Source: an uncultured Chitinophagaceae bacterium | GTDB lineage: Bacteria; Bacteroidota; Bacteroidia; Chitinophagales; Chitinophagaceae | Direction: 5' to 3' | NCBI GenBank assembly: GCA_937919945.1 | Contig: CALESY010000048.1 | Span: 62,001-126,000 of the forward strand | Length of the DNA stretch: 64,000 nucleotides | Shown: positions 34,718 to 42,270 of the stretch, one piece after another | Layout: every line of letters begins with the position of its first letter | Numbering within the stretch: position 1 is the first letter of the stretch | Notes under the pieces: model-generated | The model's database searches: none | What the model was told of the DNA's origin: nothing | The model's input: the letters and a program-made list of their open reading frames with translations, nothing else | Translations under genes and position numbers: made by a program

Positions 34718-35905
34718 TTATTTGAAAGGATTCGAATACTTAATGTCGGTGATAAACTTATTGTCTGATAGTGTATTAAGGAAAGCCACTATTGCATTCT
34801 TTTGCTGTTGTGTGAGGTTTAATGGTCTCGCTTGTCCAGTTACAGGGTCTTTGAGCCTGTTGTCAAGATTAGGATGGTTTTTCACACCAGTGCTATAATG
34901 CTCTATGACCTGCTCTATTGTCAAAAATCTGCCATCGTGCATATATGGTGCTGTTAGCATTACATTTCTCAATGATGGAGATTTGAATTTGCCATTATCA
35001 ATAGCCCTGCCTGTAACTTTACCTACACCATTGTCATTATATACCAAATCAAGCCCGTTATTACGGGCAACAGGCATTGTTTGTAGCTCTGTATTGTGAC
35101 AAGGACCTGCACAATTTGCATTGAATACTCTTAACCCTTGATTCTCTATTTGGCTGAAACCAGGCAAGTCTTCATTTGGAGCCGGTGGGTGCCCTAAAGT
35201 AGCCAAGCCATCATCATATTTAGATTGATAAGAGACCATTGATCGAATAAATTGAGCTAGCGCTTTAGAAATTCTGTCTCTGGTTACACTTTCGTCTCCA
35301 AATGCTTTGCGGAACAGTACTTTGTAATAATCTTTTGCTGCCAGTTTCTTTTCAAGACTATCTAAAGTCATTCCCATTTCTACAGGATGCTGAATTGGCA
35401 TAAGCGTTTGGTCTTCTAATGTTACAGCTCTTTCATCCCAGAAGAATCTACCATTTGCATAATAACGAGCATTCGCAAGACTCATACTATTGCGGTCTGT
35501 AAGTCCCCCTAGAATGCCTTTGCTGAATTGTAAAGGATCGGTAAAACTATTTTCCTGCTTATGGCAAGAAGCGCAAGCTATTGTGTTATTCAGCGATAAT
35601 GATTTATCATAAAACAGTACTCTGCCCAAAGTAGCGCCGTCATTAGTAATTGGGTTGATATTGACAGGTGTATTATCAGTTGACGATATTGGTGGGGCTC
35701 CAAAATGGAATGGTAAATTAAGTGCTATATAATTAAATGAAGATTCCGGTAAATTGAGCGTTGCAGTAATAATTTCATAGTCTGCCTTATTTATTGGAGT
35801 GCTATTGGTTGAAGGGCTAGCCGATGTATCTGTATTTTTCTTACAACTTACGAAGAGAATAGCTGCTAATGCTATAGCACTGATTGTTTTATGTAGGATA
35901 TGCAT
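34718..35905 (-). CDS. di-haem cytochrome c peroxidase/MauG-like lipoprotein
   Basis: A periplasmic peroxidase-family protein, predicted to reduce hydrogen peroxide with electrons from a small c-type cytochrome. The 395-aa product has a lipoprotein signal with lipidated C21 (LFVSC). The first haem site is a normal CASCH (111-115). The second reads CAGPCH (265-270), i.e. C-X3-C-H instead of C-X2-C-H; I checked the codons TGT GCA GGT CCT TGT CAC. RFFWDERA and MHDGRF fit the family. Whether the second haem is attached is uncertain. Confidence 0.87.
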   Translation of the reverse strand: MHILHKTISAIALAAILFVSCKKNTDTSASPSTNSTPINKADYEIITATLNLPESSFNYIALNLPFHFGAPPISSTDNTPVNINPITNDGATLGRVLFYDKSLSLNNTIACASCHKQENSFTDPLQFSKGILGGLTDRNSMSLANARYYANGRFFWDERAVTLEDQTLMPIQHPVEMGMTLDSLEKKLAAKDYYKVLFRKAFGDESVTRDRISKALAQFIRSMVSYQSKYDDGLATLGHPPAPNEDLPGFSQIENQGLRVFNANCAGPCHNTELQTMPVARNNGLDLVYNDNGVGKVTGRAIDNGKFKSPSLRNVMLTAPYMHDGRFLTIEQVIEHYSTGVKNHPNLDNRLKDPVTGQARPLNLTQQQKNAIVAFLNTLSDNKFITDIKYSNPFK

Positions 35906-35968
35906 AGTCCTATGTTTAATGTATGACTATTTAGACGTCAAATAGTTTAATATCCTTCTTTGCCGGGT

Positions 35969-36466
35969 TCACAATGTCTTTCGCATTACATAGTCATTCA
36001 TCCAAAAGCCTTGGCCAATATCTATATCTTCGCTATAAACTATTTCAAAGCCCATTTTTTGGTAAAACCCGGTTGCTGGATTGTGGCGGTTTACATTCAA
36101 TTCCAAAACAGATTTATTATCATTTCTGATGGCATCTTCAACAGCCCCTAACAATAGCTTTCCATAGCCCAAACCCTTTGTATTTGTAAGGCAGTATAGC
36201 TTATGCAACTTAATGATGTTATGGTTTTCTGTTCTTGGGCCATATGATGCAAAACCTGTTGCTAAATTGTTTGCAAAAAGCAGGATATAGTTTTGACTGC
36301 CTTCTCTAATTTGTTTTGCTATCATATTTTCACTATACATGTTATCGAGCATATAAGTTATTTGTTCAGCACTAATAATTTGGCTATAAGTAGGCCACCA
36401 TATATGTGTGGCAAGTTGTCTGATTGTATCAATGTCAGCAATAGTAGCAGGACGTATTAGTGTCAT
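35969..36466 (-). CDS. GNAT N-acetyltransferase
   Basis: A 165-aa acetyl-CoA-dependent acetyltransferase. The pyrophosphate-binding motif is TKGLGYGKLLL (about 94-104), and VLELNVNRHNPATGFYQKMGFEIV (about 119-142) forms the last strands and helix of the fold. The start at ATG 36466 lies back to back with the divergent small-lipoprotein region, and TATTTTTA 4 nt upstream is one base off a -7 element. The substrate is unknown. Confidence 0.82.
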   Translation of the reverse strand: MTLIRPATIADIDTIRQLATHIWWPTYSQIISAEQITYMLDNMYSENMIAKQIREGSQNYILLFANNLATGFASYGPRTENHNIIKLHKLYCLTNTKGLGYGKLLLGAVEDAIRNDNKSVLELNVNRHNPATGFYQKMGFEIVYSEDIDIGQGFWMNDYVMRKTL

Positions 36467-36571
36467 TTGGTAAAAATAGTATGTAGTATTGAATATGTAT
36501 CTTTTGTAAATTATTTGGCTAAGTGGGTTTACCGATTGCTTTTTTGCAGATTGCTTCTTATTTTCACATTC

Positions 36572-36745
36572 ATGAAAAAGCTGATTGTTTTTGCGGGTGT
36601 ATTATTTGCCCTTACTGCAATATTAGAATCTTGTGGACCATCTCATAAAGTGCCACGTCCACAGGTTCATCCTCGTCCGCCAAGGAAGATGACAATGGTT
36701 ATGCCTTCACCTGTTCAGCACACTGCTGTACAAACGATAGCGTAA
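36572..36745 (+). CDS. small proline-rich lipoprotein
   Basis: A 57-aa lipoprotein: a signal peptide MKKLIVFAGVLFALTAILESC with lipidated C21, then a short proline/arginine/histidine-rich tail (HKVPRPQVHPRPPRK). The start at 36572 is chosen over a longer frame from 36467 because the signal peptide begins there. The family is not recognised. Such small lipoproteins are common in Bacteroidota. Confidence 0.65.
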   Translation: MKKLIVFAGVLFALTAILESCGPSHKVPRPQVHPRPPRKMTMVMPSPVQHTAVQTIA

Positions 36746-36772
36746 TATTTTAATACCATTTTCATGGCTACA

Positions 36773-36795
36773 CCCGGCTCTGACCGGGATTTTTG
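36773..36795 (+). terminator. intrinsic terminator after the small lipoprotein
   Basis: Stem CCCGG-CTCTGA-CCGGG followed by ATTTTTG. The stem is short (5 bp). Confidence 0.65.
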
Positions 36796-36810
36796 CTTTA
36801 TACTTAATGC

Positions 36811-37221
36811 ATGAAAACGTACTGTTTTGTAACGCTTTTTTTAGCTTGCAGCATTGCTAGTGCACAAGATGTAAATGATTGGGTTAAATATAGTAATTAT
36901 CCCAAAACGGGCATTTATACAACTACTATAGCTTCATTGCTTGCTAAACCAGTGATGATGAGCAAACAAGAGGGGTGTAGGGTTCTGTCATTTGATATGT
37001 TTGGAGAGGTGCATAAAACAAAAAAAGAAGTTGGTCCAGTATCTTCTGATGGTGCACACATAAGCGCAGCACAAAAGACATTAATTAAGAAAGTAGGTGA
37101 GAAAGGAACGATATGGATATACAATGTCAAGTTGCAATGTAATGATGGGACTACTCACAGCTTCGGTAAAGAAAAGGGAAGTTTTGCAGTGTACTATTTC
37201 AGGATAAAGGATAAAAAATAA
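36811..37221 (+). CDS. small secreted protein resembling GldM C-terminal domain
   Basis: A 136-aa exported protein with signal peptide MKTYCFVTLFLACSIASAQ. The remaining 115 residues look like one beta-sandwich unit similar to the periplasmic domains of GldM (T9SS motor): CRVLSFDMFGEV, ISAAQKTLIKKVGEKGTIWIYNVKL, and a final FAVYYFRIK. GldM domains carry a similar order of strands with ...Q..LIK...G..I.I.N.K. This is judged by eye only. It would lack the transmembrane part needed to act in the motor, so its role is open. Confidence 0.6.
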   Translation: MKTYCFVTLFLACSIASAQDVNDWVKYSNYPKTGIYTTTIASLLAKPVMMSKQEGCRVLSFDMFGEVHKTKKEVGPVSSDGAHISAAQKTLIKKVGEKGTIWIYNVKLQCNDGTTHSFGKEKGSFAVYYFRIKDKK

Positions 37222-37246
37222 AGCAGTCCTGAAAATCAGGACTGCT
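37212..37246 (-). terminator. intrinsic terminator of the YceI gene (minus strand)
   Basis: 11-bp perfect stem AGCAGTCCTGA/TCAGGACTGCT with a 3-nt loop; on the minus strand it is followed by TTATTTTTT. On the plus strand it follows the stop of the GldM-like gene, so it may be partly bidirectional. Confidence 0.82.
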
Positions 37247-37278
37247 CAAAAAACCACCATTTACCACTTAACCTATGC

Positions 37279-37902
37279 TTATGCTTTTTGCTGAGCAAAC
37301 TCAACTTTTATTTCCATATTTACTTCATCACCAACTACAGCACCACCTGCTTCTGTCATGGCGCTCCATTTCAGACCATAATCTTTACGGTTGATTTTGC
37401 CGGTAGCTTTGAAGCCTGCTTTTGTATTACCCCAAGGATCTTTTACAGTGCCACCATATACAACGTTCAATTTCACTTTCTTCGTTACATCGCGAATAGT
37501 AAGGTTGCCTTCCAATACATATTGGTTGCCCTTTACTTTTTTGAATGAAGTACTGGTAAACTTCATAGTAGGATATTTCTCTGCATTGAAGAAATCATCG
37601 CTCTTGAGGTGACCATCGCGTTTTTCATCATCTGTGTTGATGCTATTTACATCTACCGAAAAATTGATAGCAGCATTATTAAAGTCTGCGCTTGGTGAAG
37701 TTACTGAGCCGTCAAATACTCGGAAGGTACCCTCTGTTTCAGATATTACAAGGTGAGATACACTGAACTTAACACCTGAGTGGCTGCGGTCTAGGTTCCA
37801 TTTAGTAGGCGTTTCTGCTGCTGCCATTGGCTTTTTTGCAGACTGTGCTACCATAATCATAGGCATAAAAGCCATAGCTGAAAGGATTAATAATTTTTTC
37901 AT
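37279..37902 (-). CDS. YceI family periplasmic lipid-binding protein
   Basis: A 207-aa secreted protein (signal peptide MKKLLILSAMAFMPMIMVAQ) of the YceI family, lipocalin-like barrels that bind polyisoprenoid or other lipids in the periplasm. Family marks: WNLDRSHSGVKFSVSHLVIS at the start of the mature part, VDVNSINTDDEKRDGHLKSDDFF, YPTMKFTS and FKATGKINRKDYGL. Start at 37902 follows the promoter at 37942-37974 and avoids the upstream in-frame frame from 37956. Confidence 0.92.
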   Translation of the reverse strand: MKKLLILSAMAFMPMIMVAQSAKKPMAAAETPTKWNLDRSHSGVKFSVSHLVISETEGTFRVFDGSVTSPSADFNNAAINFSVDVNSINTDDEKRDGHLKSDDFFNAEKYPTMKFTSTSFKKVKGNQYVLEGNLTIRDVTKKVKLNVVYGGTVKDPWGNTKAGFKATGKINRKDYGLKWSAMTEAGGAVVGDEVNMEIKVEFAQQKA

Positions 37903-37941
37903 AACTGTTGATTTTGAGAATATTTTATAATGTTTATACAA

Positions 37942-37974
37942 CAAATGTACGTACATCTAAATTTTATTTCCAAA
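37942..37974 (-). promoter_or_regulatory. full promoter of YceI gene (TTTG-N21-TACATTTG, minus)
   Basis: On the minus strand TTTG (37971-37974) and TACATTTG (37942-37949) are 21 nt apart. Predicted leader about 33 nt. Confidence 0.82.
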
Positions 37975-38029
37975 TAACTTTAGCTTATACGGGTATGGAT
38001 TAGGGAAATATTAACGATATTAGTTTGTT

Positions 38030-38605
38030 ATGAAATACATAGAAATGCCCGATACTGGCATTATAGAAACAGAAAGGTTGTTATTGAAAGAGTTAACTCC
38101 TGAGTTGATGGGTTATATTTTTAATTGTATGAATATATCGGATGGTATGTCTTTTTTAGGCATAGAGAAGCAAGAAAGCTATGATCTTGAAAAACGTAAA
38201 TGGGAAGAAGGTATTATTGGTTTCGACTTAGGATACAAGGGCTTTAATATGATGTTGAAGTGCACAAAACAAGTAGTAGGTAAAATTGGGTATCATACTT
38301 GGAAGCCATCTCATAGAAGGTCTGAGATTGGTTATGCCATAAGTATTGACAGTTATAAACAAAATGGATACATGAAAGAGGCAATGAAACCATTCCTGAT
38401 TTATGGATTTGAGAAGATGAACCTTAATAGAATAGAGGCTTTTATAAGTCCGTTGAATACTCCTTCAATAAAGTTGATTGAGAGATATGGCTTTACAAAA
38501 GAAGGCTTGCTCAGACAGCATTACGGAAGGAACGCTGTAGCCGAAGATTCTGCTGTTTATGGACTATTGCTGTCTGAGTATCAATCTATTAAACATACGT
38601 GGTAG
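38030..38605 (+). CDS. RimJ/RimL-type GNAT acetyltransferase
   Basis: A 191-aa acetyltransferase of the RimJ/RimL group: TERLLLKEL at the start, KIGYHTWKPSHRRSEIGYAIS in the central sheet, KEAMKPFLIYGFEKMNLNRIEAFISPLN, and SIKLIERYGFTKEGLLRQ at the end. These are the usual blocks of enzymes that acetylate protein N-termini or small molecules. Target unknown. It has no cotranscribed partner; the ATG follows TTAGTTTG by 2 nt, a near -7 match. Confidence 0.85.
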   Translation: MKYIEMPDTGIIETERLLLKELTPELMGYIFNCMNISDGMSFLGIEKQESYDLEKRKWEEGIIGFDLGYKGFNMMLKCTKQVVGKIGYHTWKPSHRRSEIGYAISIDSYKQNGYMKEAMKPFLIYGFEKMNLNRIEAFISPLNTPSIKLIERYGFTKEGLLRQHYGRNAVAEDSAVYGLLLSEYQSIKHTW

Positions 38606-38632
38606 AGAGTAAAAAAATAGGGATAAAAAGCG

Positions 38633-38640
38633 TACGTTTG
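38633..38640 (+). promoter_or_regulatory. -7 element of acyl-CoA dehydrogenase (TACGTTTG)
   Basis: TACGTTTG fits TAnnTTTG, 25 nt before the ATG at 38666. No -33 box seen. Confidence 0.6.
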
Positions 38641-38665
38641 CAGCACCAAATTTTTATTATACAAT

Positions 38666-39808
38666 ATGAATTTTCAACTCACAGAGGAGCAATTAGCAGT
38701 ACAGGCAGCGGCCCGCGAATTTGCGAAGAATGAACTGTTGCCGGGTGTTATTGAGCGTGATGAACACCAGAAGTTTCCGGCAGAACAAGTAAAGAAACTT
38801 GGCGAACTTGGTTTTATGGGTATGATGGTTGACCCAAAATATGGTGGTTCTGGTATGGATACAGTGTCTTATGTATTGGCTATGGAAGAAATCTCTAAAG
38901 TAGATGCTTCTACCTCTGTATGTATGAGTGTAAACAATTCGCTTGTTTGTTGGGGTTTGGAAACATATGGCAACGAAGAGCAAAAGCAAACTTACCTGAC
39001 AGAAATGGCAAGTGGTCAGAAAATAGGAGCTTTCTTGCTGAGCGAACCCGAAGCAGGTTCTGATGCTACATCGCAGCGCACTACTGCCGAAGATATGGGT
39101 GACTACTACCTGTTGAATGGCACAAAAAACTGGATAACAAACGGTAGCACTGCATCTTACTACTTAGTAATCGCACAAACCTACCCCGATAAAAAGCACA
39201 AAGGTATTAATGCGTTGATAGTGCATAAAGACTGGCCAGGTGTAACGGTAGGCGCTAAAGAAAATAAACTTGGTATTCGTGGTAGCGATACGCACAGTAT
39301 TATGTTTCAGGATGTGAAAGTGCCTAAAGCCAACCGTATTGGCGATGATGGCTTCGGTTTCACATTTGCCATGAAAGTATTAGCAGGTGGACGTATCGGT
39401 ATTGCCGCACAAGCATTGGGTATAGCTAGCGGCGCGTACGAACTGGCATTGAAATATTCTAAAGAGCGTAAAGCATTCGGTACAGAAATATCAAACCACC
39501 AATCCATTGCTTTCAAATTGGCAGATATGGCTACGGCTATTGAGGGTGCAAGGCTGATGGTCATTAAATCTGCATGGACGAAAGACCAAGGTAAAGATTA
39601 TACACTCTCTGCATCTATGGCAAAGCTGTATGCATCTGAAATAGCACAGTGGGTAACCAACGAAGCTGTACAGATACATGGTGGCTATGGCTACGTAAAA
39701 GAATTCCACGTAGAACGTTTGATGCGTGATGCGAAGATTACACAGATATACGAAGGTACTAGCGAGGTACAGAAAATTGTTATTAGCCGTACGGTATTGA
39801 AAGACTAA
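38666..39808 (+). CDS. acyl-CoA dehydrogenase
   Basis: A 380-aa FAD enzyme of beta-oxidation or branched-chain amino-acid breakdown, which makes the 2,3-trans double bond. Family marks are FLLSEPEAGSDA (substrate and FAD binding), NWITNGSTASYY, RKAFGTEISNHQSIAFKLADM, QIHGGYGYVKEFHVERLMRDAKI and the catalytic glutamate in IYEGTSE near residue 363. Length and motifs fit short- or medium-chain enzymes such as butyryl-CoA dehydrogenase. No electron-transfer flavoprotein gene is beside it. Confidence 0.93.
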   Translation: MNFQLTEEQLAVQAAAREFAKNELLPGVIERDEHQKFPAEQVKKLGELGFMGMMVDPKYGGSGMDTVSYVLAMEEISKVDASTSVCMSVNNSLVCWGLETYGNEEQKQTYLTEMASGQKIGAFLLSEPEAGSDATSQRTTAEDMGDYYLLNGTKNWITNGSTASYYLVIAQTYPDKKHKGINALIVHKDWPGVTVGAKENKLGIRGSDTHSIMFQDVKVPKANRIGDDGFGFTFAMKVLAGGRIGIAAQALGIASGAYELALKYSKERKAFGTEISNHQSIAFKLADMATAIEGARLMVIKSAWTKDQGKDYTLSASMAKLYASEIAQWVTNEAVQIHGGYGYVKEFHVERLMRDAKITQIYEGTSEVQKIVISRTVLKD

Positions 39809-39828
39809 GTTCGTTTTCAAATAATAAG

Positions 39829-39858
39829 AAAGAGGTGATACTTATATATCACCTCTTT
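39829..39858. terminator. intrinsic terminator between acyl-CoA dehydrogenase and SNase-like gene
   Basis: 12-bp stem AAAGAGGTGATA, 6-nt loop, complement, then TTGTTTTC. It lies between convergent genes and its left arm has a pyrimidine-rich complement, so it may work both ways. Confidence 0.82.
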
Positions 39859-39883
39859 TGTTTTCTATTGTAGTTAGGTAGCC

Positions 39884-40924
39884 TTACCACTTTACTATTT
39901 CTTTATTCTTGGCATTGATAAGTTTCCCTGGTTTTTCTTTGAATATCAATTCGTGCGGTGCTGCTGTCAGTTGGTTATTATCATCAACACAATCGTGCAG
40001 TGCATATACCGTAGTAGTGTTTAAGTCGCCCTCATTGTCAAAAAAATCATCCAGCATTACTAACTGATCGGGCGACTTAGCTAGGTAAGATTTAAAATCA
40101 AGTTGATGGATGCCTACATGCGCAGACACCAACCATGCTACTTGCCTGCGATAAACTTTCGGGTATATCACCGCTCCTTTGTCATCGCCAATACTGAAGT
40201 CTTCCTCTACCGGTGGCTTTCTGTATATCAAATCCCAATCAAAATGGTTAAGGTCTGTTGTAATGGCTTTGCCGGTTCTGTTCTTTTTTGTCTTGCCTTT
40301 TTTCCACGCTTTGAGAAATAAATCTATCTCATCTGTTTTCATGGATGTATAGAATGCAGGCAACCCCCAGCCGTTTTCTACCAGCCAAAGATTGATGTCT
40401 TTTTTATTGCCTATTATGATATTGCCAACAAACCTACCGTAGGTATCTACTGCCTCATGAGGTGCATCTACCTGTGTTTCAAACGTAGCTTTTATCATGC
40501 CCTTGTTATCTGCAAATTGCGACAGGTAAATGGCTAATGCAACCGTAGCGCTTTCCGCAAAGCTTTGTCTGCGCTCCTCATTTATTTCGTTGAACGCTGC
40601 ACGTTCTGAGTCAGATACATCGGCTGTTTTTTTCAATGGAGATGCTTTGTAATGAAGCTCCGGAGCATCGACGCCTTGCAGGCGCACAGTGATCGTTTGC
40701 TCGCCCGTCTTCTTGCTTGTTTTGACTACTTCAGATGTAATGCTGCCTTTCGATTTGGCACCGTAATATACTTTGGTGGTTTTAAAAGCACCACTATTGC
40801 CAGCCCTATACTTGAATGAGTTATTGCCAACAATGAGCTTTATTTTCGTAGTATCGGCATCAGATGAGCCTGCAGGCCAAAACTGGTTGATGTCTATTTG
40901 CCCTTGTATTCTTAATGTTCCCAT
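39884..40924 (-). CDS. staphylococcal-nuclease-like protein
   Basis: A 346-aa protein whose residues about 75-215 resemble a TNase/SNc domain: VRLQGVDAPELHY (with the R and D of the SNase active site), AVDTYGRFVGNII (arginine of YGR) and NLWLVENGWGLPAFY. SNase-like enzymes cleave DNA and RNA with calcium. The N-terminal 60 residues and C-terminal 120 residues are family-specific additions, with WDLIYRKPPVEEDF and a late QVAWLVSAHVG. There is no signal peptide, unlike most bacterial nucleases of this type. An AT-rich dyad sits just upstream. Confidence 0.72.
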   Translation of the reverse strand: MGTLRIQGQIDINQFWPAGSSDADTTKIKLIVGNNSFKYRAGNSGAFKTTKVYYGAKSKGSITSEVVKTSKKTGEQTITVRLQGVDAPELHYKASPLKKTADVSDSERAAFNEINEERRQSFAESATVALAIYLSQFADNKGMIKATFETQVDAPHEAVDTYGRFVGNIIIGNKKDINLWLVENGWGLPAFYTSMKTDEIDLFLKAWKKGKTKKNRTGKAITTDLNHFDWDLIYRKPPVEEDFSIGDDKGAVIYPKVYRRQVAWLVSAHVGIHQLDFKSYLAKSPDQLVMLDDFFDNEGDLNTTTVYALHDCVDDNNQLTAAPHELIFKEKPGKLINAKNKEIVKW

Positions 40925-40942
40925 GTAGTATTGTTTTTATCA

Positions 40943-40975
40943 GTTAATAATATAAAAGTATAATATATTATTAAC
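40943..40975. repeat. AT-rich inverted repeat upstream of SNase-like gene
   Basis: Perfect 11-bp arms GTTAATAATAT/ATATTATTAAC with an 11-nt spacer, ending 19 nt before the ATG of the minus-strand SNase-like gene. It could be an operator or a weak AT-rich terminator for the bestrophin gene. Confidence 0.5.
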
Positions 40976-41056
40976 AACACTAACAATCGTCTATGGCATA
41001 ACAATTTTATAATGGCTGTTTACTAATAACTGAATTAGTAATTAGTTTTTCGGATT

Positions 41057-42070
41057 TTACATCAATATATCATGCACAGGTTCTGCTTTGGGTGGCAGGT
41101 CTTCTTCGCCCAGCATTTCGCGTAGGTCTATCTCTATAGTGCGGCATAATGCCGTCATTGGTACGTCGTTAATCGAGTTTTCAAAAGGATTCTCGCTACT
41201 TGAGCCTACTATCTCCATTGTGTTGAATACCCAAGATATAAGGCAATGAAACGGGATAACCAACCATTCAAACTCTTCCCCTAATTTCTGAAACTCGTTT
41301 ATCAGCCCGAAAGGCAGCAGCAGGATGAATATCCATGTGAATACAAAGCTGAAATAAGCATATTGCCTTGGGAAAGGAAAGTTTTTGATGCGCTCGGCAG
41401 CGCCTTGCTGGTTGTACAATTCAGCTAACGTACGTGTCATTTCTACATGATGAAAAGAATCTATCATGCCCTTACTATATAGTTCTTCAATATCTTTCGA
41501 TTGCCTCCTTATAAGTTGTGTGGCGGCATTGCGGTTTTTTACACTGGCTTCCACTTCATCAATGCTCAGGTAGGGTTGCAGTTCCTTATCCATAGACTCC
41601 ATGTGAAAAGCATCTTCATGAGCCACTAATCTTTGCCCTGTTTTGTACGCTTGCTCCCAATAGGTAGGGCGGCGTAGTTGTAAGCGCAGCGCATTCAGGA
41701 AGGCTAAATGTCTGTATATCAGCTTGCGGTGTATTTCTTCCAGTTCTATCTGCCCGCATTGCTCTTCTACTCGTTTGTTGTTCACAAAGTCTAATACCTG
41801 TATACCCCAAGTGCGGCTGCTGTTTACCAATGCGCCCCATATGCGCCTCGCTTCCCAAAGCCTGTCGTACGAAGAATTGTTCTTGAAGCCGATATAAAAA
41901 GCTACCGCTACCGCAATAGCAGATATAGGTAGAAAAGGCACTTGCAAAAAATGCATGTCAAACGCACGGTGTGCAGCTACTACTGCACTACTGTATAGTA
42001 CAAAGAAGATGATATACTTCCATGCATACAGCATGATGATACTCCACTTAATGGTTCGGCGTGTGTACAT
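41057..42070 (-). CDS. bestrophin-family anion channel
   Basis: A 337-aa inner-membrane protein of the bestrophin (YneE-like) family, which forms pentameric anion or cation channels. Family hallmark: the stretch GFKNNSSYDRLWEARRIWGALVNSSRTW (about 61-88). Four hydrophobic segments: two near 12-60, two near 237-285 (FSFVFTWIFILLLPFGLINEF, WLVIPFHCLISWVFNTMEIVG), and the conserved ENPFENSINDVPM tail. Physiological ion is not readable from sequence. Confidence 0.9.
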   Translation of the reverse strand: MYTRRTIKWSIIMLYAWKYIIFFVLYSSAVVAAHRAFDMHFLQVPFLPISAIAVAVAFYIGFKNNSSYDRLWEARRIWGALVNSSRTWGIQVLDFVNNKRVEEQCGQIELEEIHRKLIYRHLAFLNALRLQLRRPTYWEQAYKTGQRLVAHEDAFHMESMDKELQPYLSIDEVEASVKNRNAATQLIRRQSKDIEELYSKGMIDSFHHVEMTRTLAELYNQQGAAERIKNFPFPRQYAYFSFVFTWIFILLLPFGLINEFQKLGEEFEWLVIPFHCLISWVFNTMEIVGSSSENPFENSINDVPMTALCRTIEIDLREMLGEEDLPPKAEPVHDILM

Positions 42071-42233
42071 TGATTATTGCGATATGGTTATACTAATATA
42101 CAAGTCAATATCCGCTTTTATGTATTTACGGGCATAGTTGTTAACGATGACCTCATAAAGATGCGTACACGAATACGGTTCATTTATTTTAGTCTTATTT
42201 CTAATATTTTAAGGTTATCCCGTTTATTAGCTG

Positions 42234-42241
42234 TATCTTTG
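42234..42241 (+). promoter_or_regulatory. -7 element of the DEAD-box helicase (TATCTTTG)
   Basis: TATCTTTG fits TAnnTTTG, 29 nt before the ATG at 42271. The 42071-42233 stretch upstream holds no ORF or clear dyad. Confidence 0.62.
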
Positions 42242-42270
42242 CGGCTTCTTATTAAAAAGTTCTTTATTAG

